DNA of 64,000 nucleotides from Bacteroidota bacterium (GTDB lineage Bacteria; Bacteroidota; Bacteroidia; NS11-12g; UBA955): NCBI GenBank assembly GCA_016787485.1, contig JAEUUL010000008.1, positions 1 to 64,000 of the forward strand, read 5' to 3'. Shown piece by piece: positions 8,216 to 16,469 of this stretch (position 1 is its first letter; each line of letters starts with the position of its first letter). The notes under the pieces were generated by a model. It saw only the letters and a program-made list of their open reading frames with translations, ran no database searches and was not told where the DNA came from. The position numbers and the translations under genes were made by a program.

Positions 8216-8397
8216 GTTAATACGGATTTGGCGGCATCCCAGGTGATCCCATTTCGTACCTCCAGGAAAAGCTGAATAAACTTGGAGTTTTGTACTTCAG
8301 CTCCAGTTCAGTGCTGTCAGACAGTTTAGTGCTCCCTATGCCTTGGTCGGGACAGGTCTGAAATCCGCCACTGCGCCACTGCGCCAAACGTTGCAGC
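8216..8397 (+). repeat. Degenerate attC-like element 4 at the array/chromosome boundary
   Basis: It lies 29 nt after the HNH stop. A left arm GGATTTGGCGGCA (8224-8236) faces right-side GCC-rich sequence ending GCCAAACGTTGCAGC (8383-8397). The end motif is GTTGC instead of GTTAGC. The right arm has an 8-bp tandem duplication, GCCACTGC twice (8367-8382). The loop has a duplicated CAGTT(C/T)AGTGCT (8304-8315 and 8322-8333). These small duplications and the altered end suggest a decayed or inactive last site. Its right end touches the stop codon of the convergent chromosomal gene. Confidence 0.6.
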
Positions 8398-11300
8398 TAA
8401 TGCAACAAGGTCACCGTCCCGGTCATTCGGTAATGCTTATCGTCCCAGCCGTCGAATTCCACGTACCAGGCAAAGACGCCGTCTTCGGGCTGGGTGCCGT
8501 TCACATTGCCATCCCATTGCTGCTTTTTATCCGTGGTTTCCCATACTTTCTGTCCCCAGCGGTTGTACACCCGCATATGGTAATTGCGCACAAACACGGG
8601 CACTGTACCCCACACATCGTTCAGCTTGTCTCCGTTGATGGTGATGCCGCTGGGCACCCATAGTTCCGGAGGTTGGTACAGATAAATCCAGTTGCTCTGA
8701 CTCTGGTAGGGACTGCGGCCTACACCCTGCTGGTCTTCAATGGCTGTAACCCGGTACCAGTATCCGCCCCAGTCGTAGTCCAGCTTGTCGTCCCGGGCCC
8801 AGGTGTCTGTACCGGTATTCTTCAGGAAGGTGAACGGTTTTTGGGCATACTGCCGTTCCATAAACCAGTTGAGCACCCCGTTCTGCCAGCCCACATAGTT
8901 CTGCCATGTAAAATCGAACCAGTACCAGGGGCGGCCGGTGGCCGTGCCTTTGATCACCACATTGCAGCCGGGGTTGCTGTGCTTGCTGATATGCCCGCAC
9001 TGGTCGGTCACAATCAGGGAATAGCAATAACTCTCCGCATCCACATCAAACGAAGAATCGCGGTAGGTGGTGTCTGTGGTATAGGCCAGCGGTTGTATTC
9101 CGGGTGCCTGACCGCGGGGATAGCGGTACAGTTCGTATTCTTTGAAATCCGGTTCCTTGCTCTGTTCCCAGCTCACCAGCACCCTCCTGTCCTCCTCTAC
9201 CGTGGCAAATTTTACCCCTACCGATTCAATGGGGATATTCAGTTCGCGCACGGTGCAGAACATCTGGGAAGGTTTCTGGGTCACCCCGCAGGTATTGATA
9301 CCCAGCAGGTAATAGCAGTAGTCATTCACCGCCGGGTTTACCACACCCGCATCGGTAAATTCACCGGCATTGGTGTTGGTTATGGTGGACAGCAATACTT
9401 CGGTGGCATCGGGGTTTACCCGCCACAACTGAAATTCTTTGAAAAACCGGGCCGACTGGGTGGTGGCGGGCCAGGAAACTTTCATTTGGGCAGAAACGCG
9501 GTCGAAGCTGACACAGATGGCTTCCGGCGGAATCACCCGGGGCGGTTCGCGGATGAGGATTTTGATGGTGGCCCAGTTGGTATCCGCTTTCGGACAACCG
9601 CGGTCGAAAATCATCACCCGCAGGGTAAAGGTATCGTTCCAGAAACTGTTGCAATCGGTGGGCCAGTCAATGGTAAGCAGGGCGCTGCCAATGCCTTTTC
9701 CCTTCTGCACAAATGGCGAACTGCTGGTGGGTTTGGTTTTGGTCCAGGACCAGGCCAGGTCCAGCGTATCGAAAGGGTCAGGGTCAAAGGCCAGTTTGCG
9801 CAGGGAAATGATATCGGTAGCAACCACCTCAATCAGGGTATCCGTCATGAAGGGTTTTTTGTTCTGGATTTGAAAATCGATTTTCACCAGCGCATTGTTG
9901 CAATTGTTGCTGTTCATGGTGCGGCTCCAGGCGCCGGGCGTGGTGGGAAACAGCCCGTTTCTGCCGCAACCGGCACACACACTCTGGTAGATGATTCCCT
10001 TTTTGTCGAAACGGCTGGTGCCGCCATCCACATGTTCTTCCGCGTTGTTGAAACTGTTGGAAATGCCGCCGGAATAGCTGCCATAGGCCAGGCTGTGCAG
10101 GTTCTTGGAAAATACGGCGAAGTAGAAATCACTGCCATCGGTGGTTTTCTGCACAGCATCGGCCGAAATGGGCATATTGAAGGTAGAACCGTGGTTTTTG
10201 TGGGTTTTGGGCATGCCGCTGAACAGGTCCAGAAGGTGGTCATTCACATCGCCGCCCCATCCGCTGATGAAGATGCGTTCGCAGCGATCCACCAGAAAGG
10301 CCGAGGGAGACAGGTTGGGCACATTGTTGTTGCCGCCAAAGGTTGTGCTCAGGTTTACAGCCAGAAGCCCAGTGTCCATGCGGGCGATGAACTGGGCGGT
10401 ATTCGGCTTGCTCCATTTGGCAGCCACCACGGGGAATGCCCCTTCGGAAATGCCGAAGAAGTAAGGCAATCCACTGTTGTCGGTCTGGGCAAAGTAGACC
10501 TGATCATAATCGGCCGTGCCCATATAGGTTGCTGCCAGCAGATTGCCGTTGAGTTTGTTGAAGCGCATGACCAGACCATCGGCCATGCCACCCTTGTAGG
10601 TATTGGTGAATTTGCTGAATCTGGAAGGCAAATCCTGGCTGGTGGTGCCACCGGAGACGAACAAATCGTTATGCTTGCCCAGGGCGATGCCATAAAAAGA
10701 CTCGTATCCGGTGCTGCCCACATTCTGGCTCCAGAGCAGTGCAGAAAGACTGGTATCGAGAGAGAAAACCACGGCATCTTCCTTGCCGCCAAACCAGCCG
10801 CTGTTGTTGCTGCGCGGAAAAGAGGTGCTGTATGTCATGCCACTCACGTACACAGAATTGCCATCGGTAATGATCTCACCGCGAAATTCATCGGCATAAT
10901 TGTAGAGCAGGGGAAAATTGTCTATGGGTTCATTTTCACGGTCGGCGCCCACGGCGTCCATGCCCAACCCACCGATAAAGGTGGAACCCAACAGTTTGCG
11001 TCCATCCGGACTGAAACGGGCCACAAAAAAGTCGTAATTGCCATTGTGGCTGCGGTCGTAGGCCGAACCGGTAACGGGGAAATTGCCGCTGCGGGTAGAG
11101 CCCATCACGTACAATTCTCCGGAAGCACTGGCGACCATGCTATGGGGTTGCTCGTTGTTGCTGCCGCCCAGGTAGGTGCAGTACAGCAGGCTGCTGCCAT
11201 TCGGACTGAATTTGAGGATGGCGGCATCACGGCCGTCGCCATAGCCCAGGTTTTCATCCACCCCGCCGCCGAAAACCACCTGATAGGCGCCGGACGTAAC

Positions 11301-12128
11301 GGGCAATCCCAGATTGAAAACGGTACCACCGGCATAGCCATTTCCCTGCTCATCGTAAGTGCCGGTGCAGCCAAAATTGTCTGCCCGTGAGCCGGAAAAG
11401 GTGCTGAATACCAGAAGGGGATCCACCACCACATTTTTCATTTCCCCGTATTTGGGCGGAACCTGCAGGGCAAAGCCATTGCCGGATTTTACAAACTGCG
11501 CGGGAACATCCACTGCTATGCCGGTGCCGGCGGTAACCTGTGGCATGGTATCGGTAAAATCACCGATGCTGGTGCGGAAGCGGATGGCTTTTTCCTGCAG
11601 CTGAATTTCGTCTACCCCCGGATATTGCCACACAATTTGCCGGGCGGCTTTCATATCGCGGCATTCCAGATTGTATTTCAGATCGGCACCATGGCCCATG
11701 ATGCGCAGATTTACCCCGGGGTAAAGGTCGGTCACCAGCAGTTCTGCAAAGGCCGGCACACCGGATTTCCAGTGTTTCGGATCTGCTCCCTGAAAGAAAT
11801 TGTACACTTCGGGGTACGCTGGTCCTGCGGCAGAAACCCGGCTCCAGTCTGCCCCGCGAAACTGCAGGTAGAAGGCATGGCATTGCAGGGTGAAGGTGTG
11901 CAGGCTGCGGTTGTGCATTTTTTCTGATGCTGCAGGGTCCCACATACTGAAAAGCAGTCCGCTGTCTGTGACCCACAAATTGCCGTTGGACAAAGCGGCG
12001 CGGTAAGCAACCCTTTGTGGCCACTGCCCCTGGTTCTGAATAAACTTAACCTGTGCATTCAACGCAGAAAAGCCGGTATATACCAGCATAAACAGCAGTC
12101 CGGATAACCGGGCCATGGGTTTCTGCAT
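8397..12128 (-). CDS. Large T9SS-exported protein with SBBP-type propeller and CHU_C sorting domain
   Basis: About 1243 aa. A signal peptide (MQKPMARLSGLLFMLVYTGF...LNAQ) precedes 'FIQNQGQWPQRVAYR', the start of the DUF7948-like domain found at the N-terminus of Bacteroidota SBBP repeat proteins. A beta-propeller follows, with repeats such as 'YLGGSNNEQPHSM' and 'TYMGTADYDQVYF'. Fibronectin-III-like stretches come next, and a gliding-motility-associated C-terminal (CHU_C) domain ends it ('NDVWGTVPVFVRNYHMRVYNRWGQKVWE...GTVTLLH'). That domain is the T9SS sorting signal, so the protein is exported and surface-anchored or released. ATG 12128 is preferred to the upstream TTG at 12137. Ligand and function are unknown. 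The stop codon is inside the end of attC-like element 4. Confidence 0.88.
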   Translation of the reverse strand: MQKPMARLSGLLFMLVYTGFSALNAQVKFIQNQGQWPQRVAYRAALSNGNLWVTDSGLLFSMWDPAASEKMHNRSLHTFTLQCHAFYLQFRGADWSRVSAAGPAYPEVYNFFQGADPKHWKSGVPAFAELLVTDLYPGVNLRIMGHGADLKYNLECRDMKAARQIVWQYPGVDEIQLQEKAIRFRTSIGDFTDTMPQVTAGTGIAVDVPAQFVKSGNGFALQVPPKYGEMKNVVVDPLLVFSTFSGSRADNFGCTGTYDEQGNGYAGGTVFNLGLPVTSGAYQVVFGGGVDENLGYGDGRDAAILKFSPNGSSLLYCTYLGGSNNEQPHSMVASASGELYVMGSTRSGNFPVTGSAYDRSHNGNYDFFVARFSPDGRKLLGSTFIGGLGMDAVGADRENEPIDNFPLLYNYADEFRGEIITDGNSVYVSGMTYSTSFPRSNNSGWFGGKEDAVVFSLDTSLSALLWSQNVGSTGYESFYGIALGKHNDLFVSGGTTSQDLPSRFSKFTNTYKGGMADGLVMRFNKLNGNLLAATYMGTADYDQVYFAQTDNSGLPYFFGISEGAFPVVAAKWSKPNTAQFIARMDTGLLAVNLSTTFGGNNNVPNLSPSAFLVDRCERIFISGWGGDVNDHLLDLFSGMPKTHKNHGSTFNMPISADAVQKTTDGSDFYFAVFSKNLHSLAYGSYSGGISNSFNNAEEHVDGGTSRFDKKGIIYQSVCAGCGRNGLFPTTPGAWSRTMNSNNCNNALVKIDFQIQNKKPFMTDTLIEVVATDIISLRKLAFDPDPFDTLDLAWSWTKTKPTSSSPFVQKGKGIGSALLTIDWPTDCNSFWNDTFTLRVMIFDRGCPKADTNWATIKILIREPPRVIPPEAICVSFDRVSAQMKVSWPATTQSARFFKEFQLWRVNPDATEVLLSTITNTNAGEFTDAGVVNPAVNDYCYYLLGINTCGVTQKPSQMFCTVRELNIPIESVGVKFATVEEDRRVLVSWEQSKEPDFKEYELYRYPRGQAPGIQPLAYTTDTTYRDSSFDVDAESYCYSLIVTDQCGHISKHSNPGCNVVIKGTATGRPWYWFDFTWQNYVGWQNGVLNWFMERQYAQKPFTFLKNTGTDTWARDDKLDYDWGGYWYRVTAIEDQQGVGRSPYQSQSNWIYLYQPPELWVPSGITINGDKLNDVWGTVPVFVRNYHMRVYNRWGQKVWETTDKKQQWDGNVNGTQPEDGVFAWYVEFDGWDDKHYRMTGTVTLLH

Positions 12129-12231
12129 TTTATACAAAATTCGGGGTTGTACTCCTTACTATATACATAAAGACGTAAAATTTTGCCAAATCGTTTGCCG
12201 GAGAGATAAATTCTGCGCGATGCTTCAACCC

Positions 12232-12239
12232 TATCTTTG
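12232..12239 (+). promoter_or_regulatory. -7 promoter box TATCTTTG for fmt
   Basis: TATCTTTG fits the Bacteroidota primary-sigma -7 consensus TAnnTTTG. It ends 6 nt before the fmt ATG, so the transcript would start at or just before the start codon. No good -33 TTTG is visible at the usual spacing. Confidence 0.55.
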
Positions 12240-12245
12240 CTGCCA

Positions 12246-13151
12246 ATGCGCATTGTTTTCTTCGGCACTCCCGAATTTGCGGCTTTCAGTTTGCGGAAAA
12301 TGGCTGATGCCGGCTACAACATTGTCTGTGTGGTTACCTCGCCGGACAAACCGGCTGGCCGGGGGCGCAAGCTGCATGAAAGCGACGTGAAACTGGCTGC
12401 GCTGGAATTGGGCCTGCCCGTATTGCAACCCACCAATTTAAAGGACCCTGCATTTCAGCAGGATCTGGCCGGCTACAACCCGGATCTGGGTGTGGTGATC
12501 GCGTTCCGCATGCTGCCACAGGCGGTGTGGTCCATGCCCAGACTGGGCACGTTCAATCTGCACGCATCGCTGTTGCCCCAATACCGGGGTGCGGCGCCAA
12601 TCAATCATGCCCTGATAAACGGGGAGACGGAAACCGGGGTGACCACCTTTTTCCTGAAGCATGAAATCGATACCGGTGATATTGTATTGCAGGAAAAAGT
12701 TCCCATACTGCCCGGAGACAATGCAGGCAGCCTGCACGACAAACTCATGCATACCGGTGCAGACCTGGTACTGCAAACCCTGGACCTGGTGAGCAAAGGC
12801 CATTGTCCGTCTATACCCCAGCCGGTGCTGAAAGAATACAGGCATGCGCCCAAGCTGAACCGTGAATTTTGCCAGTTGCAGGCAGCGGATACGGCAGTAT
12901 ACAACCACAACAAGGTACGCGGACTGAGCCCATACCCCGGTGCCTGGATTGCATTGGCCGAAGGCACAATGAAGGTGCTGGAAACGGAGATTGCCGGAAC
13001 GGTGGAGGGCGAAGGGCTGATTGTATCAGACCGGAAACTATACTGGAAATGCAGGGATGGAGCATTGGAATTGCTCCGGATTCAGCCCCAGGGCAAGCCG
13101 GCGATGGCTGCCAGGGATTACCTGAACGGATTGGCCAATAAAAACACATAA
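12246..13151 (+). CDS. fmt: Methionyl-tRNA formyltransferase
   Basis: A 301-aa cytoplasmic enzyme that formylates initiator Met-tRNA using 10-formyl-tetrahydrofolate. The N-terminal domain shows MRIVFFGTPEFAA, the catalytic region 'NLHASLLPQYRGAAPINHALINGE' (Asn/His plus SLLPxxRG loop) and 'TGVTTFFLKHEIDTGDI'. A C-terminal OB-like tRNA-binding domain follows ('VRGLSPYPGAWIAL'). Length is usual for the family. Start: the in-frame TTG at 12237 lies inside the -7 promoter box, so ATG 12246, which begins the conserved MRIVFFGTP, is the real start. It stands alone, divergent from the T9SS protein gene. Confidence 0.95.
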   Translation: MRIVFFGTPEFAAFSLRKMADAGYNIVCVVTSPDKPAGRGRKLHESDVKLAALELGLPVLQPTNLKDPAFQQDLAGYNPDLGVVIAFRMLPQAVWSMPRLGTFNLHASLLPQYRGAAPINHALINGETETGVTTFFLKHEIDTGDIVLQEKVPILPGDNAGSLHDKLMHTGADLVLQTLDLVSKGHCPSIPQPVLKEYRHAPKLNREFCQLQAADTAVYNHNKVRGLSPYPGAWIALAEGTMKVLETEIAGTVEGEGLIVSDRKLYWKCRDGALELLRIQPQGKPAMAARDYLNGLANKNT

Positions 13152-13349
13152 AACAAAGCGTTGGTTTTCAATGCTTTGGAAAATATTTTCCAATTTTTAT
13201 CACTTTTTTTGACTCAGGCTTGTTTTTTTAAATAATTATTCGGTACTTGCCACCGACAAGTAGTCACACTCATAAAGCGCCTATAGGAAGAACCAATACT
13301 CCAGAAAGCATGTAGTTTTCTGCTCACCTAAAACAAAAAGGAGGGTATT

Positions 13350-13931
13350 ATGCACAAAGAGTTCATTCCTGACGGCGTATTGCTGAAGATTTATCTTGAG
13401 GGCAACGAAAACGCCATTGAAACCCTGGTAAAACGGCACAAAAGCCGCATTTTCACCAGCATTTACCTTATGGTAAACGACCGTTACCTGGCCGAAGACA
13501 TTTTCCAGGAGACCTTTATCAAAATCATCAACTGCCTGCGCAGTGGTAAATACCGGCACGAGGACAAATTTTTGCCCTGGGCGCTGCGCATTGCCCGCAA
13601 CCTGGCCATTGACAGTATACGCCACAAAGGAAGGCTGCCGGTAATTACCGACAGTGAAGGCAACAATGTGTTTGACTACATCAATATCTATGATGACAGC
13701 CGCGAAAAGGTGCTGATAGATAAGGAGGAGTTACAGACACTGCATGGTTTCATCAACAAATTGCCGGAAGAGCAGAAAGAAGTGTTGATTCTGAGGCATT
13801 ATGCCGATTTGAGTTTCAAGGAGATTGCGGACATGACCCAGACCAATATAAACACCTGTATTGGCCGCATGCACTACGCCCTGTTGAACCTGCGCAAAAT
13901 GATGCAAAAAATTCCTGTGCGTGTAAAATAA
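13350..13931 (+). CDS. ECF RNA polymerase sigma factor
   Basis: A 193-aa sigma-70 family member with region 2 (~15-85, 'NDRYLAEDIFQETFIKIINCL' and 'LPWALRIARNLAIDSIR') and region 4 (~125-180, 'LPEEQKEVLILRHYADLSFKEIADMTQTNINTCIGRMHYAL'). It has a strong Shine-Dalgarno (GGAGGG, 10 nt before the ATG), rare in this window and unlike the many nearly leaderless genes. The 198-nt gap before it (13152-13349) is AT-rich with T-runs and no other feature. A 77-aa gene follows 39 nt downstream and may be its regulator. The regulon cannot be deduced. Confidence 0.92.
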   Translation: MHKEFIPDGVLLKIYLEGNENAIETLVKRHKSRIFTSIYLMVNDRYLAEDIFQETFIKIINCLRSGKYRHEDKFLPWALRIARNLAIDSIRHKGRLPVITDSEGNNVFDYINIYDDSREKVLIDKEELQTLHGFINKLPEEQKEVLILRHYADLSFKEIADMTQTNINTCIGRMHYALLNLRKMMQKIPVRVK

Positions 13932-13970
13932 AAATCCGCATACCTTCGTTCTTAGATATGTAAACAGCCT

Positions 13971-14204
13971 ATGAACGAAAACATTACCCAGGATCACGTC
14001 TTGTTATTGGTATATGGTGAGGCTTCTGCGACAGACCAGAAGCGGATTTCAGAAGCCATGGCTACCCAACCCGAATTGTTGCAGTATTACAATGAACTGG
14101 TGCAAACCCGGCGCATGCTCGACTCCATTCACGAAGAGCCCCACCCCACCAGTATTGCCATTGTAAGCGAACACTCGCACGACAGCCATACCGAGGCGGT
14201 GTAG
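13971..14204 (+). CDS. Small acidic protein downstream of ECF sigma factor, possible regulator
   Basis: A 77-aa protein (MNENITQDHVLLLVYGEASATDQKRISEAMATQ...). No TM segment or signal peptide is visible. The N-terminal half ('ITQDHVLLLVYGE...ISEAMATQPELLQYYNELVQTRRML') looks helical, like the sigma-binding N-terminal regions of Bacteroidota anti-sigma factors, but the usual membrane anchor is absent and the C-terminus is His/Ser-rich. Position right after an ECF gene makes an anti-sigma or modulator role plausible, though this is inference. Confidence 0.6.
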   Translation: MNENITQDHVLLLVYGEASATDQKRISEAMATQPELLQYYNELVQTRRMLDSIHEEPHPTSIAIVSEHSHDSHTEAV

Positions 14205-14265
14205 AAGTTTCATTTGCTTTTTTTGAAGAAATCATGGTTCTTCGAAAAATCAATTTGGAATTTCT

Positions 14266-14871
14266 ATGAAAAACAAACACTTCTTTTTCGCTGCCATCGC
14301 CATCGTGCTGGCATCATGTGGTACGGGCGTTTCCGTTACCAAAAGGTATCACAACCGTGGTTTCCACATCGCCTGGGGCGGTGGAAAAACCGACAATTCT
14401 GCTCCGGTTCGCACCCCCAAAAAACACACAGCCCCTGCGGCTGAGGCCAAAACCACAGAATCTGTTGCCACAGCAGAGCCTGCTGAAATTGTTGAAATTC
14501 CTGCATTTGCCGATGCTACTCCGGTGGCAGAAACACCTGTAACCACAAAATCTGCAGTACCTGCCACCAATCCATCCATGTCTGCTGCTGCTGCTGCGAA
14601 CCCTAAAACGGTAGCACCTGCAAAGGCAACCTGGAAAGAGAAACTGGTACAGAAAGCCATTGTGAAAAAAGTGGCCAAAAAAGAGAAAGCCGGCAACTAT
14701 GAAGGCAATCAGATTCTGGCTGCCATCATCGCCATCTTCCTCCCATGGCTGGGTGTATTGGTTTACGAAGGCACCCTTACGAGCCATTTCTGGATCAGCC
14801 TGCTGCTGTGGTTGCTGCTATATGTTCCGGGTCTGATTTATGCCCTGCTGGTGATTTTTGATGTCATCTGA
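14266..14871 (+). CDS. Lipoprotein with C-terminal YqaE/Pmp3-like membrane domain
   Basis: 201 aa. The N-terminus MKNKHFFFAAIAIVLASC carries a lipobox (LASC, Cys18). A long Ala/Pro/Thr/Lys-rich linker (~45-140) follows, then a C-terminal YqaE/Pmp3-like unit with two TM helices ('ILAAIIAIFLPWLGVLVYEG' and 'FWISLLLWLLLYVPGLIYALLVIF'). Pmp3/YqaE alone is a ~55-aa stress-linked inner-membrane protein. Here it is fused to a lipidated, low-complexity N-terminal region. The cellular role is unknown. A rho-independent terminator lies directly downstream. Confidence 0.75.
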   Translation: MKNKHFFFAAIAIVLASCGTGVSVTKRYHNRGFHIAWGGGKTDNSAPVRTPKKHTAPAAEAKTTESVATAEPAEIVEIPAFADATPVAETPVTTKSAVPATNPSMSAAAAANPKTVAPAKATWKEKLVQKAIVKKVAKKEKAGNYEGNQILAAIIAIFLPWLGVLVYEGTLTSHFWISLLLWLLLYVPGLIYALLVIFDVI

Positions 14872-14896
14872 TTTCTGTTAGACAACCATTCAACAA

Positions 14897-14931
14897 AGAA
14901 CTGCCCGCATGAAAACCGGGCAGTTCTTTTT
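14897..14931 (+). terminator. Rho-independent terminator
   Basis: Perfect 11-bp stem AGAACTGCCCG (14897-14907) / CGGGCAGTTCT (14917-14927), 9-nt loop, followed by a T-run. It terminates the YqaE-like gene. The ATG at 14909 lies in its loop, so it is a poor start for the next gene. Confidence 0.85.
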
Positions 14932-14938
14932 CATACCT

Positions 14939-15877
14939 ATGCAATCCATTCCACTGCTGCGCTTGTCCGATTTCACTGCCGGCGAAACGGCAGACAAACT
15001 CAGGTTTGTTCTGAATCTGGGGGAAGCATTTCACGAAGTCGGTTTTGCGCGCATATCCGATCATGGTGTACCGGAATTACTGCTGCGCGACATGTACCGG
15101 CAGACAAGGGCATTCTTTGATTTGCCACTGGAGGTAAAGAAACTGTACATCAATGAGTCGGCAAACGGACAGCGGGGTTACACCCCATTTGGCAGGGAGC
15201 ATGCCAAAGGCAGGCTGGAAGGGGATTTGAAAGAATTCTGGCATTGGGGTCCTTTCCTGCCACCATCGGAATTTCCGCATGCAGAGCCCAACCTTGAAGT
15301 GGCGGAACTGCCGGAATATTATGGTCTTGCAGCCAGGATGTATGAGTCTCTTCTTCAGTGTGGCATACAACTTCTGCGGGCGATAGCCATTTACCTGCAG
15401 CTTCCGGAGGACTATTTCGATGAGAAGGTCAAAACCGGAAACAGCATTCTGCGATGTATCCACTACCCTGCCCTGAAACAGGAGCCACGGGATGCCATGC
15501 GGGCCGGAGAACATGAAGATATCAACCTGATTACCCTGCTGCCTGCTGCCTCTGCGGAGGGATTACAGGTGCTTACCCGCGCCGGCAAATGGCTGGATGC
15601 GCAACCCGCAGAAGGAGAACTGATTGTGAATGTGGGCGATATGCTGCAGAGACTCACAAACCTCAAACTGGTGAGTACCACCCACCGGGTGGTAAATCCA
15701 CCCCGGGAAATGTGGCACACCCCCCGGTATAGCCTGCCTTTTTTTGTACACCCGGTGCCAGACATGTCACTCACCTGCCTCACCAGCTGCACAGATGCGG
15801 CTAATCCTGCACGTTATTCCCCGGTTACTGCCGGACAATATCTTGCAGAACGATTGCGGGAAATAGGGCTTGAATAA
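14939..15877 (+). CDS. 2-oxoglutarate/Fe(II)-dependent dioxygenase, IPNS-like
   Basis: 312 aa from ATG 14939. The upstream in-frame ATG 14909 sits inside the terminator hairpin. An N-terminal DIOX_N-like half ('FARISDHGVPELLLRDMYRQTRAFFDLPLEVKKLY', 'NGQRGYTPFGREHAKG') precedes the jelly-roll with the iron ligands H-x-D ('GEHEDINLITLL') and a distal His ('STTHRVVNPP'), then the 2OG-binding R-x-S ('RYSLPFF'). The family hydroxylates or oxidises small molecules. The substrate is unknown and there is no biosynthetic neighbourhood. It converges on the thioesterase gene with a 2-nt gap. Confidence 0.88.
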   Translation: MQSIPLLRLSDFTAGETADKLRFVLNLGEAFHEVGFARISDHGVPELLLRDMYRQTRAFFDLPLEVKKLYINESANGQRGYTPFGREHAKGRLEGDLKEFWHWGPFLPPSEFPHAEPNLEVAELPEYYGLAARMYESLLQCGIQLLRAIAIYLQLPEDYFDEKVKTGNSILRCIHYPALKQEPRDAMRAGEHEDINLITLLPAASAEGLQVLTRAGKWLDAQPAEGELIVNVGDMLQRLTNLKLVSTTHRVVNPPREMWHTPRYSLPFFVHPVPDMSLTCLTSCTDAANPARYSPVTAGQYLAERLREIGLE

Positions 15878-15879
15878 GG

Positions 15880-16398
15880 TTAAACGAACAGGTTTTTCAG
15901 TTCCACAGCTTCATCCGGTTTCATTTTCCCGGCCAAAACCAACCGCACCTGCCGGCGTCTCAATGCCCCGTCATAAATGCGCTTCTCTTCCTCGGTTTCA
16001 GGCACCAGTTCAGGAACAGGTACAGGTTTGTGCCTGCTATCCAGTGCGACAAAGGTGTAATACGCCTCGTTGCACTTCACTTTCTCTCCCCGGGGTATAT
16101 TTTCGGCCCACACCTCTATCAGCACCTCCATTGAGGAATTGAACGAACGGGTAACCCATGCCCGCAGCGTAACCACATCCCCCAGGCGAATGGGTTCTTT
16201 AAAGGAAACACTGTCTACCGATGCAGTTACCACTATCTCATTGCTGTGTTTTTGTCCGGCAATGGCCGCGCATATATCCATCCAGTGCAGGAGGCGTCCC
16301 CCCATCAGGTTATTGAGTGTATTGGTATCATTGGGCAGTACCAGCTCATTCATGAGGGTAAGGGACTCCGAAGGGTATTTGGTTCTCTTTGTGGTCAT
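15880..16398 (-). CDS. Acyl-CoA thioesterase, hotdog fold
   Basis: 172 aa, cytoplasmic. The single hotdog domain shows 'MNELVLPNDTNTLNNLMGGRLLHWMDICAAIAGQKHS', where N-x-x-M-G-G is the motif of the YciA/BACH acyl-CoA hydrolase family, and 'VSFKEPIRLGDVVTLRAWV'. It hydrolyses acyl-CoA to free acid and CoA. Chain-length preference cannot be told. The gene runs towards the 2OG oxygenase and lies downstream of the rplU-rpmA terminator, so it has its own promoter. Confidence 0.88.
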   Translation of the reverse strand: MTTKRTKYPSESLTLMNELVLPNDTNTLNNLMGGRLLHWMDICAAIAGQKHSNEIVVTASVDSVSFKEPIRLGDVVTLRAWVTRSFNSSMEVLIEVWAENIPRGEKVKCNEAYYTFVALDSRHKPVPVPELVPETEEEKRIYDGALRRRQVRLVLAGKMKPDEAVELKNLFV

Positions 16399-16419
16399 GG
16401 ATTGTATGGGAAATATCTA

Positions 16420-16446
16420 TAAAAAAAGGGAGCCTGAGCTCCCTTT
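16420..16446 (-). terminator. Rho-independent terminator of rplU-rpmA
   Basis: Stem AAAGGGAGC (16425-16433) / GCTCCCTTT (16438-16446) with a 4-nt loop. On the minus strand it is followed by seven T residues, 24 nt after the rpmA stop. Confidence 0.85.
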
Positions 16447-16469
16447 ATGAATGTCTTTGAAACGGGGAA

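Noticed and set aside
372-8397. A classical, complete integron
   Set aside because: No integrase gene, no attI and no promoter Pc are visible, and the end motif GTTAGC does not fit GTTRRRY. Only an integron-like array is claimed.
8673-11390. 905-codon open frame on the + strand opposite the large T9SS protein gene
   Set aside because: It mirrors a strongly supported secreted protein on the other strand; the translation has no known domains and a composition (Gly/His/Val-rich) typical of an antisense shadow in GC-richer DNA.
12237-12245. TTG 12237 as the fmt start
   Set aside because: It overlaps the TATCTTTG promoter box; ATG 12246 begins the conserved MRIVFFGTP.
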